Source of the DNA: Symsagittifera roscoffensis | Taxonomy: Eukaryota; Xenacoelomorpha; Acoela; Convolutidae | DNA: 64,000 bases | Reading direction: 5' to 3' | Assembly (NCBI RefSeq): GCF_963678635.1 | Contig: NC_087062.1 | Coordinates: 75,820,349-75,884,348 of the forward strand | In this document: positions 52,476-64,000 of the stretch, piece by piece | How positions within the stretch are numbered: the first letter of the stretch is position 1 | How the letters are laid out: each line of letters starts with the position of its first letter | Notes under the pieces: model-generated | What the model saw: the letters and a program-made list of their open reading frames with translations, nothing else | What the model was told of the DNA's origin: nothing | Database searches by the model: none | Program-made: the position numbers and the translations under genes

Positions 52476-55400
52476 CCCGAGGACGAGAGAGGAATGGAGG
52501 GAGGCGAATGGTGGTATCCCTCTACTGACCGATCTATGCCTGGCGATGAGGTCTGACCCAGTGGGAGTGATCAGGGGAATAGAGGAAGTCGTGACTTGCA
52601 TTTACGGACCAGCGGTGAGGTACGCCTTCCCGGACCCTCTAGTGGCTGCATACCGCCATTCATCAGTGCATTCATCATGCACAAGAATGTTGGACGGCGC
52701 TGAACTGGTATCAACAAGAGGTGCTAAGGGCGCGGATGAGTAATACAGTGATCTTCGGGAAGGTGAAAGATCCCGAGTTGGTGGTGTTTAACTTCCGGGG
52801 CAACTGCAGTGCAGGATGGGGGGAAAACGTTAAAGGCCCCATTGAGACGTATCCCAAGTTTTGGAACCTGAACCCCCTGACGGCGAACGGACAAGAGATC
52901 CTGAGAATCCCCGCGTGGAAAAAGAGCTTCGAGTTAGTAAAAAAGGAACTGGAGGCGACACTAGAGAAGGAAATCTTACCCGCAACCATTCCTGAGTTTT
53001 CAACAGTCAGGAGAATGACCCTGGGGATGAATAGCTCCCTGGTAGTCCCATCCCTGTTCGCAAGAGCTACGGTAGAGAGACAGCAAGTGGAGTTCATCGA
53101 TGGCTGGGACCCCTTGTTCATTGGATATACGGCGGTTCCACATCTATTTCCACACCTGCTCAAGCAAATGAGAGGCTCAATGCCTCCGAAATTCGAGGTG
53201 CGGGAGATCTTGAGAACGCTCAATCAGGCGAGTTTGGAGAACGAATCACCGATATGGGATGATGGCAGGATGATCGTAGAAGAGGGGCACATCGCGCTGA
53301 AGGACGATATGAAGTTTGCCACAGGGAAGTATCGGGCGCCTTACGGATTGGAACAGGTGGAAATGAGGCAAGAAGGGAGAGAGCTGGATGCGGCAGGCTC
53401 GTTATGTGTGGCTCTGACGGAATATAAGAAGGAAGACCACGCGACACCCTCACCCCTCTCAGTGGGCACTCCTGGGGACGAGAAAAGTGGCCCCGTAGAA
53501 GACAGATTTAGGAAGATAATTGAGAGGAGCAAGCCGAGTCGGGAGAAGAGAGCAGGGACGAAACTCTCAGTGAAACAGGAGAGGAAAAGGAAGTGGGGAT
53601 TACAAATGAGCCGAAACCAGCTGAGGTGGATTTTACCGCCCAGGAGCTACTGCAGGACCTGAGCGGAGACGATTGGGCGATTACTGCCACGCCACCTCTG
53701 ACATCATCACCTCGTAAGAACCTGGAAGTACCATTGACAAGTGAGACTTCCAACATGGGGACGATACTCTTGAGTGCAGAAGAGAGGCAAAAGATGCGTT
53801 TGAAGAGAACAAGAGTATGTTTCTGGGGACTCTGAATGAGAAGGCTTGGCGGGATTTCTTGAGTGAATTTAATCATGAGACGAAGAGCGAGACCACGCTA
53901 GATAACTTCAAGGAAGAACTGTCGAACACGGTGGTCAAGTTTGGGGAACCGGTGTTGATGGGCACCGGACTGGATGAAAAGGCAAGAAAGGAGTTGCTGA
54001 GCAGGATGGTCAAGTTGGGGGAGACGCGACAGAAGACCAAAGATGATAAATGTAAAGACGGCTCTACTCTGAAGAAAAAGACTGATGATAAATTAATTAA
54101 AGTTGAAGGGGATGATATGATTAAGACTAGTAATATGATTAAGAGTACTGATATCCTTAAAGCTCGAGCAGGGGGGGGGGGGGCAAGAGATGGAAGGGTC
54201 GGACCGGGACGAAGAGATCGAATCTGTGATGATAGTGACGACACCCCAAGCAAAGGTATGAAGTCTCGAAGAAGGAAGCGGGAGATGGAGGAGTTGAGCA
54301 GCCCGTCGGTGGATGCTGTCTCGGAGAAGAATTTGAGGGAGACTGCCCCCATGATCTTAGCGCGGTGGAGGACGGCAGCCTACAAGAGTAGCTCCGAACC
54401 AAGGAGGCTAACCGATATAGTGAAAGAGATAGAGGTCTCGACAAGTCTGTTAACGGAGGAAGACTTCAAACCTCAGAACATCAAGAGGATCTCGAGCGAA
54501 CATCAAGCTATTGGCAAACAAGTGTCCAACGACCCTCTTGAGAAGAATGCGACAAGGAATACGGCTCGACCTTGGTGGGTGGCCCTAGAGACCATGAAGG
54601 AATTGGAGGACTGTCTGAAGAAGCTTGATCAAGGGGTGTCCCGCAAGGTGTCGCAATTGGGCTCCTCAACAGAAAGCCGAAGTCAACAAGTTAGAATTGG
54701 GAAGTCAGCTAAAGCGAACTTGGCAGAGCCTGTTGCGGGATTATTTTGGGGAGGCGATGAGAACACCTTCATCAGCATTGCCTCTGATGGCGAATCCCTT
54801 CGTCAGAACCGCGGGACAACTGATGTTCGCGTGGAGGCTAGTGGGAATAGAAATGGAGATCTTGAATTCATGTGACAAATTGAAATTCGGCTATAAAAAC
54901 CTAGAAGTCTATCAGATGCTGGTACAACACGTCGCGAGAGATAACTCCGGTCTGAGTCTGGCGAGAACAAAAGATGCCACTTGTTTCTTGAGATGGATAA
55001 TGTCATGCGTAATAACCAATAGCACTGTCCAAGCGTGTCATCAGAAGGCCATGGGGAGCAAAACCATGGAGAGAAGAGTCTCCACCGTCATACTGTACGT
55101 GTACCAGAGTACGGGGATCGAGAAGGAGGATGACTCGAGGCAATCCCCAGAGAATCATGGAAAACTTGATGAGATACGAAGATTCCACAACAAGAAATTT
55201 GAAGAGGAGCATGATGTGCATCGCAACTTAGCTTTGGCTGAGGGTTACGCGCGAACCAATAAAAAGGGAGAGTATCAATACGTGTCTGGAGTGATGGGAA
55301 TAGCGTACAATAGCGTTCTTGAACTCAGAAGCCGCGAGCGCTTACAGGATTCATGAGGTGGCTTTTCTTTTGAAATTTTGGACGGAGAAGATAATCGTAA

Positions 55401-57335
55401 TCGATTCAATGGAAAGGGAGAAACCGAGCCTAGGCCTGCTACTCGAGGCGACACCAAGGGTGATAAGCGTGCCGCGCTCGAGCAAAAGAGTAGAATTGGG
55501 AATGGGAAATGGAAATGGCATGATGACTACGATTTTGGGAACGGTTTGGAAATTGCTGAGACCTTCCTGGTGTCCACATCCCCATGCGAGCTTGATTGAA
55601 GAAAACACGGACGAGTGAGGCTAACACCAACAAAAGATGAGGATCTGGGAACGTTGGACGTGATACACAAATTGATCCTACCACAGAGTAAAGAGTCGGG
55701 CGAAGCAACGAGTAAGCTGGGATCAGTAAAGAAGTTGGAACCTGGTAGCTGTCTTGACTTGACGTGTAGAGGCGGAGGGCACACCTGTGATGGACGATCA
55801 TTTGTCAGAATACAATATTTTCAGGGAGAAGACCTAGTCACTTGGTTTGGTGACATAACAGAAAGAGAGAAGAGCGAGGTGCAGATAATGGCTGAGTGCT
55901 ATACGAACACTACAGTGAATATAGCAACGGCGCCTGGGGGTCTTCTCTAGAATGTGTAGTCTGCAATCACTGGAGATGCTGGAGTCTGAACACCATTTGG
56001 TGACGGCGCTGAGCGTGGAGTCGTGGCCAGGGGCGTTGCAAACCACCCAGAAACACATCAGAGGGTGGAAAATTGGTCTAGAGGTGGAGATGGGATTTCC
56101 AGTGAGCGAAGCTTGGGGCCTGCCTGTAAATGCAGAGTCCTTGGTGGGATCAGTAATGACCAATGTATGTGGGAGCCATTGTCCGTTGCACATGGCAATG
56201 GTGGAGGTATCCAGCCAAAGGATACTAGTGGATAAGGCCTTCTCGGTACCCAAGTGCGTACGGCTGGCTAGAATGTCGCATCATTCACACAGACTGTTGA
56301 GGAAGATCCTGGGAACGGTGCCAAGGGCACAAAGAGATGACTTGAGTGAGATCTGGGGAGAAGAATTCTTGAGCTTAGGAGACGAAAACAGGAGTGATTT
56401 TGAGAGACAGAAGGCCATCGGGAAGCCGATGAGTAGTTTCCCAGCGCCGGAGGAGAATGATATGATGCACGAGAAAATGATGGAACTGGAGCCTCTGCTG
56501 GAAGCCTCGGGAGAACGCAATCTCCGAAGCATAGAAATTACACATGGGGAATGCCCATGCCACTGCTTGGCACACACAGTGTGGTACCCGGAGCATACAA
56601 ACCTTTGTTTAGTGTGGGATGTAGAAGAAATTCGGTCAATCGGGTTACCCGATCATCAGCAGAAGGTGACCATCTTGGTACTAAGTACGATGTTGTCGTT
56701 ACGATGGATCGAAGAAAATGTAACGAAGTATAGGGAGTCGAAGACACCAACGGCGGAATCGATATACGCTATAGATTACAGCAGGAGACTTGAGTTGTTT
56801 GAGACTGTATGCAAGGTTTTCGCCATACCAAAATAGTCAGGCACGTATGGAGCCGCGTGAGGTTCTTTCCATGGTTTCGAGCGACGTTGACATCTTGGTT
56901 GTACATTGCGACGAAGGATCTCATGACGAAATACCAAAAGGAATATCGACAGTTCCTGGCGGAAATAGGTCCGGAAGCCTTCAAGAGACCTCTGCTGACC
57001 CACCGAAATGCGATCACAACAGGTTGGAAAAGAGTCGGTAGGGTGTGTAGAGATAATACCAAAGCAAGAGAGTCGATACTGGAGGAAGACTTGGCGAAGA
57101 ACGCGAGCTTGAGCCTGGACAATTCCTTTTGCTTGAACAGGGAATTGAAAACGAAAGGTTTACCAAATCAGGCAACGAGGTTTAGGAGCAGAAGGAGTGG
57201 ATGCGATCCTTCGAACAATTGAGAGCATGGGAAGAAATTTTGATCAGCTCCGATGATGAGAAAGCACTACTAAGGCAGATCACGGTGTCAAATTCATCAG
57301 GTCCTAGCACTTCGAAGGCTAGGAATACGAAGTGA
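52476..57335 (+). pseudogene. Element B ORF3 (unknown), decayed and fused to ORF2
   Basis: The sequence equivalent to the A start (IPLLTDLCLAM, near 52,515) is in frame with the end of ORF2 and lacks its own ATG there. A frameshift near 52,675 and several later ones (near 53,530, 53,810, 54,640, 55,310 and 55,610) and stops break it. A G13 run near 54,168 replaces a shorter G run of A. The Cys cluster keeps CLDLTC and HTCDGRS but has Phe in place of the last Cys; HGECPCHC is intact. It ends at TGA 57,333-57,335, matching A. Confidence 0.85.
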
Positions 57336-57665
57336 GCAGGGAGCTCAATGTGGGTTCCTTGAGTCTTGAGAGGGAAAGGAAGGGGCTCGAGTGTGAACTC
57401 GGATGAAATCCGAGGTCAAGAAAAAGAAATTTTAACGAAACAAAGTATTGTTACTAATAGGCTATAGTTATTATATAAATCAAAATGTTGCCTGACAATT
57501 TCCTGATTGGATAGGACAAAAGAAATTCTAATCATAAGCTTCAAAAGAGGATATTTAAGACGCAGGCATATGAAAATTTTGATTGCTGTTCAGCGATAGT
57601 GTGACAGTTTTATATAGTGGTGAGTTTTGGGGTGTAGATAAACTTAAGTCTGCTGCAAACTTCTA

Positions 57666-57974
57666 TAAATGACCACTGGCACTGTATCTTGAGTAACACT
57701 CGGTTTTCTGGGACTCACTGGCAGAAGACAGCACGCGATGAGGACATCGATCTCGAGTCCGGGGAGTATGTGCCAGTCGGTCATATTTGGAAGTTTGACC
57801 TTGAGAGAAGCAAAAAGCACTTAATTTTGGAGTGAAATTTAATTTTTCAAAATTTCGAATGGAACCTGTCATGCACGATTTTCTCGCGATAACTGAAAAT
57901 CAGAAAAGAGAAGTCAGAACGATCGAGTGACAATCGCGGGAAAGTTGCTAGAAAAATCAGTGGGAAATTGCTAT
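57666..57974 (+). other. A-type sequence tract inside the 3' end of element B
   Basis: From AATGACCACTGG onward this stretch is nearly identical to A 35,870-36,175, including the first 206 bp of an A-type LTR (from 57,769). The flanking sequence is B-like and divergent. It stops abruptly at TTGCTAT, then B-type sequence resumes with a second copy of the region preceding the LTR (57,975-58,035). This looks like conversion or template switching from an A-like element. Confidence 0.8.
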
Positions 57975-58035
57975 AGGGGACTCACTGGCAGGCGGCAACA
58001 CACGATGAGGACATTGATCTTGAGTCCGGGGAGTA

Positions 58036-58191
58036 TGTGCCAGTCGGTCATGTTTGGAAGTTTGACCTTGAGGAATACGAACTACGTAATTTTGGCAGGA
58101 AATTTAATTTTTCAAAAATTCGAATTGAGCCAATCATTATAGGGCCTATTTTTCTTAACCTCATGTGTGACCGAAGTAGGCGACTGTTACA
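58036..58191 (+). repeat. Element B 3' LTR remnant (156 bp)
   Basis: Begins TGTGCCAGTCGGTCATG and carries the B-specific string AACTACGTAATTTTGG, then jumps at GAATTGAGCC to the last 60 bp of the LTR, ending GCGACTGTTACA. About 0.74 kb is missing. Both edges of the deletion carry ATTGAGCC in the intact B 5' LTR. Confidence 0.88.
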
Positions 58192-58600
58192 AGCGTAGTT
58201 TTGAAAAATTTATTTACAAACCGTGTAAAAACAACACGTGGAAAATGCTTAAGTGTGGCGAGATAGTACAGCACGCCTATGCCAGTCGAACATATTCTGC
58301 ACTTTGGGTCAAATGGTATTTTTGAAAAATTCGAACTGACCATGTCATGCTCTAGTTTCCTGAAGTAGTGTAACATTTGCCCAGAAAGTACCTAACGATG
58401 GAAAGTAAAACTATATCCTATAATGACTGGCTAGCTTCAAGATAGAGTTTTACGTGCTTTTAACAGTCTATATCAAAGCCAGTGAAAAAATGATCCCCAT
58501 AAACATCGGGTACGCAAGTTGTTACGTCTTAAAAACTATCAGCAAACAACATTAAAAGACTTCAATTATCCTGTTAGGGAATAAATAAACAATGAATATA
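58192..58600. repeat. Right flank of B with a relic LTR-like fragment (about 58,277-58,373)
   Basis: The part reading TGCCAGTCGAACAT..., TTTTTGAAAAATTCGAACTGACCATGTCATGCTC..., TGTAACA resembles the start, an inner block and the end of the A/B LTR in order, but is short and diverged. It may be a very old solo-LTR remnant or a distant relative. The rest of the interval shows no gene. Confidence 0.4.
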
Positions 58601-61447
58601 GTAGAATTGCTTGGGTTTTCAATTATTTTTAAGCCATGTTCTAACATCATCGGAGTATATGTTTCGTGTTTGTTGGAGATAAAACTGCTTCAAATTACTT
58701 TTGTATGAAAAACAGTTTGGGAAGGCATCCAAAACCAATTTCGCTGATATGTTATTGTATGACTTGACAACGGGGGCAAAAATGATCTTTCTGATGACTT
58801 TTTGCAATAAAGTGTTGAGTAGACTAAATTAACCTTGTTCTCAGATCGCAATTAAAATCTTGTCGGTAGGGACAGACAGCCATTTTCAAATGGGTCCAGA
58901 TCATACTTTCCATTCATCAACCCGTTGAAAAAATATAAATCTTAATAAATGAAAAGATAAACAACTGGAATAACACCCAGGTTTATAAGGTTTTCTTTTT
59001 AAGTTCTGCCATGCGCGCCGATGATACATTTCAGCGCCTTTTCCTGGATTTGTTCAATTTTTCTGATGGAAAGTATATTCGGAGACCATAATTTTGACGC
59101 GTATGTGACAACGGACAGTACGCAGGCTTGATAGATACTTAAGTTTGTAAAAACAGGACACGTGAATGGAATGTTCCGTTTGGTCATGAAGAATGCCCAG
59201 TACGTTTCCTCAAGTTTTTTATCAACAAATTTGTTAGTTTAAAGATTCTTCTATGCACACGCCCAAATCTCTTATTTAATCTATTTCTGTGATAGGTTCA
59301 GAATTCAGTGTTAGGTGAGTGGCGATGCTGGGTTGTTAGAAAACCTTATCACCTGACACTTTGCGGTATCGAAATTCATGAGGTTTTGACCTGCCCAATT
59401 TTTGAAAGTGGTACTTCTGCTTGAAGAGCATAATTCAGTTGCAATGAAGCACACAACGTTTTTTTTTTTGTCTGCAAACAAAAGCAATCGCCGAAAACTA
59501 TGTCATCAGTTAAATCGTTTATGTAAATGGCAAACAATGAAGGTCCCAAAATACTATACTGCCTTGTGACTTGAGTACTTTAGTATTGATTTTAACGCAC
59601 TGAGTTCTATCATCTAAGTAAGATGTAAGATGTGAGTAATTTGATGAAAGATGCGCAAAAACCCAATGCAAAAATTTTTTCAATAAAATAATAAGGCACT
59701 CTATCGAATGCCTTTGAAAAATCAAAGTAAACATATGCAGCATCCTAATTCATGTCCTTCATACCGTAAAGGTGGTCATAGTACGCAAGTGACTGGGTTA
59801 TCGAAGATCTTCTGCGGCAAACATCGTGTTGACAGTCTACAAGCTTGTGTCTGATTTTGAAACAAATGTGTTTAAGCAGCATTCTCTCCAGAACCAATGA
59901 TAAACGTGGTAATATACTAATAGGTCTGTAATAATTGACTGACCCACCCCACCTTGACCTAAGATTAGAGTTGACCAATGCACACTTCCTTACTTTAGGC
60001 CATTCGCATGACGTCAATTCGATCATAAAAAGCATGTAAACGAAAGGTGCTAATTACTTGGAGCCATAACGAAGAACTTTGCCTGTGATATCATCAGAGG
60101 ACTGTGAACTGGTATCTGGTACCTGTGATAGAGCTAATTGGACGTCCTCAACAGTAAAGCTGACGTCTACGAGTACAACATCTGGTTCATGAACACAAAT
60201 AGGGGCGTCTAAACGTAGTTTTTGCTGGTAAACAGAGCAAAAATAATAGTTGAATAGTTCAGCTCTCGGTGCATCAGAAGTAGCCGTTTCAGCTATCCCT
60301 GATAAAATAGAAGGAAAAAAATTGGAGCCACTTATAGATTTCAGGAGCTTGTAAGCCTCAGTAGTTGTTGTAAATTTCATTCAGGAAATAGATAGAAATT
60401 TGTCCAACCCAATTGGCTTTTGAGCATCAGCTTGCTTCTGCAAAATGCGTCTATAAAAGGTTGAATTGGGATCCAAGTTTTCTCGACACTTGAGGGCATT
60501 TAGCTTGTTAAAACAATGTATTGTATGCGATGAGTAGTAAAAGCGGATATAAAGATCTTTTTGGACGTTTTCTTGTCGAAAAAAAAATAATGGACATACT
60601 ATTACCCGCATACCATTGATAGAAGTACAATGCATCTGATGTTTTAGCCACTGCTGACAAGTGCTGTATCAAAGGTAGTAAGTGATGGAATGTTAGCTGT
60701 AGAATTATTGGTTTGTGCCACATGATGATCATCATTGTAGATCATTGGGACATCGAGTGTAATATGTAATGGAAAATGGTCAGAACGTATGGCAACGTGG
60801 TCAACTTCAACGCTGTAAAGGTAATCGTTGGTGACGAAGCATAAATCGAGGATGTTACCGTCCTTATGTGTAGAGGAATTGACAAGTTGAATTAAAGAAT
60901 TCTCAGTTGTCATTGACATAAGACTGGTGTCATCTGCGTTAGGAGAATTTCTGGAACTCCAGTTTGAATGCGGCAAGTTGAATTCACCATTATTACAAAT
61001 ATCGTAATTTTTCAGAGGTATGTGACTTTCAATGAATGCTTTTAGAAGAATACGTCCGGACACAATTAGCTAGAAGATATATGTGAGGTCGATACCGACT
61101 ACCAATTGTAGGAAAATATATCACCACCACAAGAAGAATGAAAGTATCAAGCTGGAAAAGACACCCCGTAGCATAATCAAAGTCCAAAATCGGGACATCA
61201 GTTAAAGCAGCCACTTTAAACATGGTATAACTGGTAGAAACAAGTTGGCCCCCAAGTTGACCCTGCGAGCGATCTGACCGACAGATCGCCACAAAAAGCC
61301 ACATAAATTGGAATCGTCAATCGTCTTTTCTAGCCAAGTTCCAGTAACACATATTAAATCAGGAGTAGTCAGAGAGAGGTAGTCCAGAATATTCAGTCAT
61401 CGAGTTAGGGAGATCACACTTTGTGCATTAATATAGACGATACTAAA
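58600..61447 (-). pseudogene. Degenerate LINE ORF2 (endonuclease and reverse transcriptase)
   Basis: Minus-strand reading from 61,447 gives endonuclease blocks (YINAQSVISL, LTTPDLICVTGTWL, GEFNLPHSNW, ILDLCFVTND, SDHFPLH). A linker follows, then RT blocks (NYYRPISILPRL, the FDFSKAFDRVP motif near 59,740, and TDDIVFGDCFCL near 59,500 at the catalytic site). The C-terminal region (CVLSVVTYASKLWSP, QIQEKALKCIIG) ends near 58,990 and a tail reaches about 58,600. Stops and frameshifts are scattered throughout. Domain order and motifs fit CR1/L2/Jockey-type LINEs. It is a full-length but inactive copy. Confidence 0.85.
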
Positions 61448-61449
61448 CT

Positions 61450-62265
61450 GATTTAGTCACAACTAGGTACATCAATACCACTATTGAACAGCTTGCCGTC
61501 TTTTCTATTAGCTTCCAGGTCTATCAACTCTCGCCTCTTGATCAAAATATTGTTTTCAGTTGCTTGTTCAGTTGGTGTTAGGGACTTGGGAGATAAACAA
61601 TGGTATCGTGTAGTCTTTGAACTTTGGAGTTTTGGCCAAGACCTTGCGGACATTCCAAATGCTAGAAAATTGTACAAGAACGGTTCTTGGTGACGTGTTT
61701 GTAGCTTTGTGTTCTCCGAGACGACTGAAGTTGTCTATTTGGTCTGTTGGTTCTCCCAAGTATTCCATTAATTTTTGACTTCAGAAAAGCCACGTTCAAG
61801 TCGGGTAGCGAAGTTAGCCGAGATATTTTCGTTCATTCCATTTGTTCGTATTTCTTTAACTACTGTTCTCTCGTGGTCCAAGGAACGATTTGCATTCTGA
61901 AGGCGAATGTCAGCTCCTTCAGTAGATGGTTGAGTAACATTTACATCTATACTGACTTTAATGGCTTCTTTCATTTATTATTTGAGTTAAGCCTGCAAAT
62001 TTTCCAAATTGGTGGAAGATGAGAGTTTTGATTCTGCAGGTTTGATACATTCCGCGCATAGATAAAATAAGTTGTCAATGGCAGAGATAATGTCAAATAC
62101 GCTATGAGGAATGGTAGAGCAAGAATCATGAAACCAGCAAGCACAGTTTTCGCAATTGATCCACTTACCAAATTGGTCATTTGATTTTTTCGTACACTAG
62201 GCGCAGGCACCTCCGTTGGTGCTGGAGGAAATGGAGCCACCACAGCGGCCCCTTGAACTCGACAT
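61450..62265 (-). pseudogene. Degenerate LINE ORF1 with PHD-type finger
   Basis: Begins at an ATG at 62,265 (MSSSRGRCGG). The first Cys pair (CA-stop-C) is interrupted by TAG. It then reads FGKWINCENCACWFHDSC and YLCAECI, the cysteine-histidine spacing of a PHD-type zinc finger. A coiled segment follows, and then a block with VQFSSIWNVRKVLAK and SLTPTEQATEN that matches the C-terminal RNA-binding part of LINE ORF1 proteins. It precedes the endonuclease/RT frame in the correct order on the same strand. At least one stop and two frame changes make it non-functional. Confidence 0.75.
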
Positions 62266-64000
62266 TGTCTTCTGAAATTTTTTAATAATTTTATCACAAC
62301 AATTAGGCTAAAGCCAGAGTTGCGCCAATTTAACATTAATTGATATTAAATCCGAAGACCTCCAGGTAACGCCCAGGGAGCTTCGTGGAGCGGGATCAGC
62401 CTGTGACCAATATGGCTCGCACTGCTCTGAGTTCGGTCCTTGGTTCTAACTGACTCAGATAGTCCGTACAGATGTCGAGTAGTGATGGTACATCCGCTGG
62501 TTCTTTGAGATTTCTATTCACCTGGTATCCAGCCACCGATAATATGCACTGCGCCTTGATTTCATGGATGGGTCTCAGTATCTATAAACCACTAGGTCAC
62601 TGCTAAAAACGGGGTAGATACAACATCATTTTTATATTACTATATTACGATTGTTTTTTTACAGTAGAGAAAATCACCCTATACATCGGAGATAGATCAA
62701 CCCTTTCCTTAACTTCTAGCTTCTCATAGCCTGAAACTAAAAACAGATAATATAATTTAAACTCAGGACATCTCCGGAGGCTAAATAATAAAAAATTAAC
62801 AGTTCAGCATTGTGACTCGAGACCTTTCCGGTTTCTTCAATATCCTAGATGAAATGCCTTCTTCACAAACGGGAAGGGTTGCTGTCTTCACCTTCAGCCT
62901 TCCTGATTTGGCCAATTCGTCGGGTAACGTTTGCCACAGCACAATCAATTCAACTCGAAAGGCTTCTTCTTAATGGTCGTTTTTTTAACATTACTGCGTT
63001 TCGTTCCAATCTCGCTCGTCGTCGTGAATCTCTCTTCTACTAATAAAAACCGCGGTTCTGATTTTTGATCTGTTTTTCAGTTTTTGCGAAAATAAAATGG
63101 TCCCGTGTCATGCAAGCACGAATCGAAAATGGGAAAATATTTAGTTCGATTCAATGTAATCATTCAGATTCATCCAATCAGATGATTAACAATTTTAATC
63201 CCCCTAAACGGCCAATTTTATCGTCGAACTGCTCAAACAAAGCTTCGTTTGCTGCTATGCCAATTTCGTCATTCTGGTTGAATGTCACATACTCCCCGGA
63301 CAACCCCGGTCAATTTCCGCAATGAACTGAGAGTAACTAATCAAAATGGTACAGTGCCATCAAACAAACTTTACAAAAAGCATCAAAAAAACTTTAATCA
63401 CGTTATACTGATTCACTACGTGCTAAAATTGACATCGTACTACATCGCTCTTCGCTTTAAAATTTTTCACTAATTTGCACTTCTGCTTTATTTCGTCTTT
63501 TATCTTCTAAATTCTAATTACTTCTTTGTTGCTTGCTTGTCTTCGGCTGTTTCTTTCAATTTTTCATCCTTTCTCCTTGCGTCATTGACTCCTCACTCTC
63601 AATTTCTGTGTCCACCCACACATCAGTTGTCATTCTTCCGCTTGAATTAGTCCTTCAATACCTTTGCTCTTCCCCCTTTGCTTGCAACAGAGTAGTGGAT
63701 CCACAGCGGTCTCTCTGTTCCTGCAGAAGCTATTGTGAAGGCACAAAGTCTCAATTCTTTTGAGATCTTCTTTGAATAAGTCTTCTCATCCTCTTCCACT
63801 ACAATCAATTGTCCCCATTGTTCTTTGCACAGCGGTAGTCACGGCATTTCGTTGAGTGACGAAAGCTCGCTTGCAAGCTCCTATGTCCAGTTGGAACGAA
63901 CTGTACACTCTGTTGTGTTTCGAAATATGCTTTTTAGCATGCTCGTACAACCATGCAGTCATGTTGACTCTAAATCATGGCATCAGTCGTCTCCTGGCCC
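62266..64000. other. Right end of window, no recognised gene
   Basis: The part up to about 62,600 may be the 5' untranslated region of the minus-strand LINE. The rest is AT-rich, with short open frames on both strands that show no family motif. The region 63,480-63,960 is pyrimidine-rich on the plus strand. I see no RNA gene or clear repeat. Confidence 0.5.

Larger units (their letters stand above)
13197..58191 (+). mobile_element. Element B: old giant gypsy-type LTR retrotransposon, interrupted by element A
   Basis: Older host element, about 21.9 kb once the 23.1-kb insertion of A is subtracted. Its 5' LTR is split (13,197-13,773 and 36,874-37,196). Its internal region runs from 37,197 to about 58,035 and repeats the full A layout: tRNA primer site, leader repeats, ORF1, Gag-Pol, ORF2 and ORF3. 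Its 3' LTR survives as a 156-bp remnant. All large frames are broken by stops and frameshifts, and B has diverged clearly from A, so they belong to different lineages of one family. No clean target duplication of B is visible (AG at most). Confidence 0.88.

Noticed and set aside
13774-58191. CRISPR-like array (regular short repeats)
   Set aside because: The repeats are tandem without unique spacers and lie in a eukaryotic retrotransposon leader.
58161-58376. 71-codon minus-strand ORF beside B
   Set aside because: It overlaps LTR and LTR-like relic sequence and has no similarity to known proteins.
62849-63763. Short plus-strand ORFs at the right end as host exons
   Set aside because: No recognised motif, low-complexity composition, and no convincing splice-site pairs.

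Overview
This is eukaryotic DNA, almost certainly from an invertebrate animal. It is AT-rich with intron-containing host coding sequence, several animal-type LINEs, tRNA-derived SINE heads, MITEs, a satellite array, and a nest of two giant LTR retrotransposons that fills about 45 of the 64 kb. The species cannot be told from the window.

Left part (1-11,382). Three phase-compatible coding exons of one host gene lie on the minus strand: exon 1 at 11,145-11,382, exon 2 at 4,330-4,671 and exon 3 at 199-368. They encode a PTPA-like protein (PP2A phosphatase activator, a peptidyl-prolyl isomerase); later exons lie beyond position 1. Intron 1 carries two tRNA-like SINE heads, three degenerate LINE pieces (one Jockey/CR1-like, two RTE-like) and a hAT-like MITE. 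Upstream of the gene (11.5-13.1 kb) is a satellite array with a trimeric higher-order period, then a fold-back MITE.

Centre (13,197-58,191). A giant Metaviridae (Ty3/gypsy-type) element, B, was entered in its 5' LTR by a younger relative, A, in the same orientation. Element A (13,774-36,873; 23.1 kb; two 904-bp LTRs) has a leader of about 2.6 kb with minisatellites, a coiled-coil ORF1, a 2,641-aa Gag-Pol (capsid, two zinc knuckles, protease, RT, RNase H, integrase), and two further large ORFs of 1,319 and 1,631 aa. Gag-Pol ends in a domain that resembles the OARD1 type of macro domain. The second ORF carries a complete SGNH/GDSL-hydrolase signature and probably a second, degenerate one; the third ORF resembles nothing I recognise. 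Element B has the same layout but is broken by many stops and frameshifts. In B, ORF2 and ORF3 are read through in one frame, which suggests that a single protein of nearly 3,000 aa was the ancestral form. A is close to intact but has a Gly-to-Glu change in the protease DTG site and a frame break at two ORF junctions. Comparing A with B shows where selection has acted and how B decayed: a chimeric 3' end, a microhomology deletion in the 3' LTR, and expansion of G runs.

Right part (58,192-64,000). There is a short relic resembling the same LTR family, then a degenerate full-length LINE on the minus strand (ORF1 with a PHD-type finger, ORF2 with endonuclease and RT; 62,265 down to about 58,600), and about 1.7 kb in which I recognise no gene.

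The candidate for an undescribed system is the A/B family: a giant gypsy-type element with an SGNH hydrolase-like region, a macro-like domain and a large unknown protein added to the normal Gag-Pol set.
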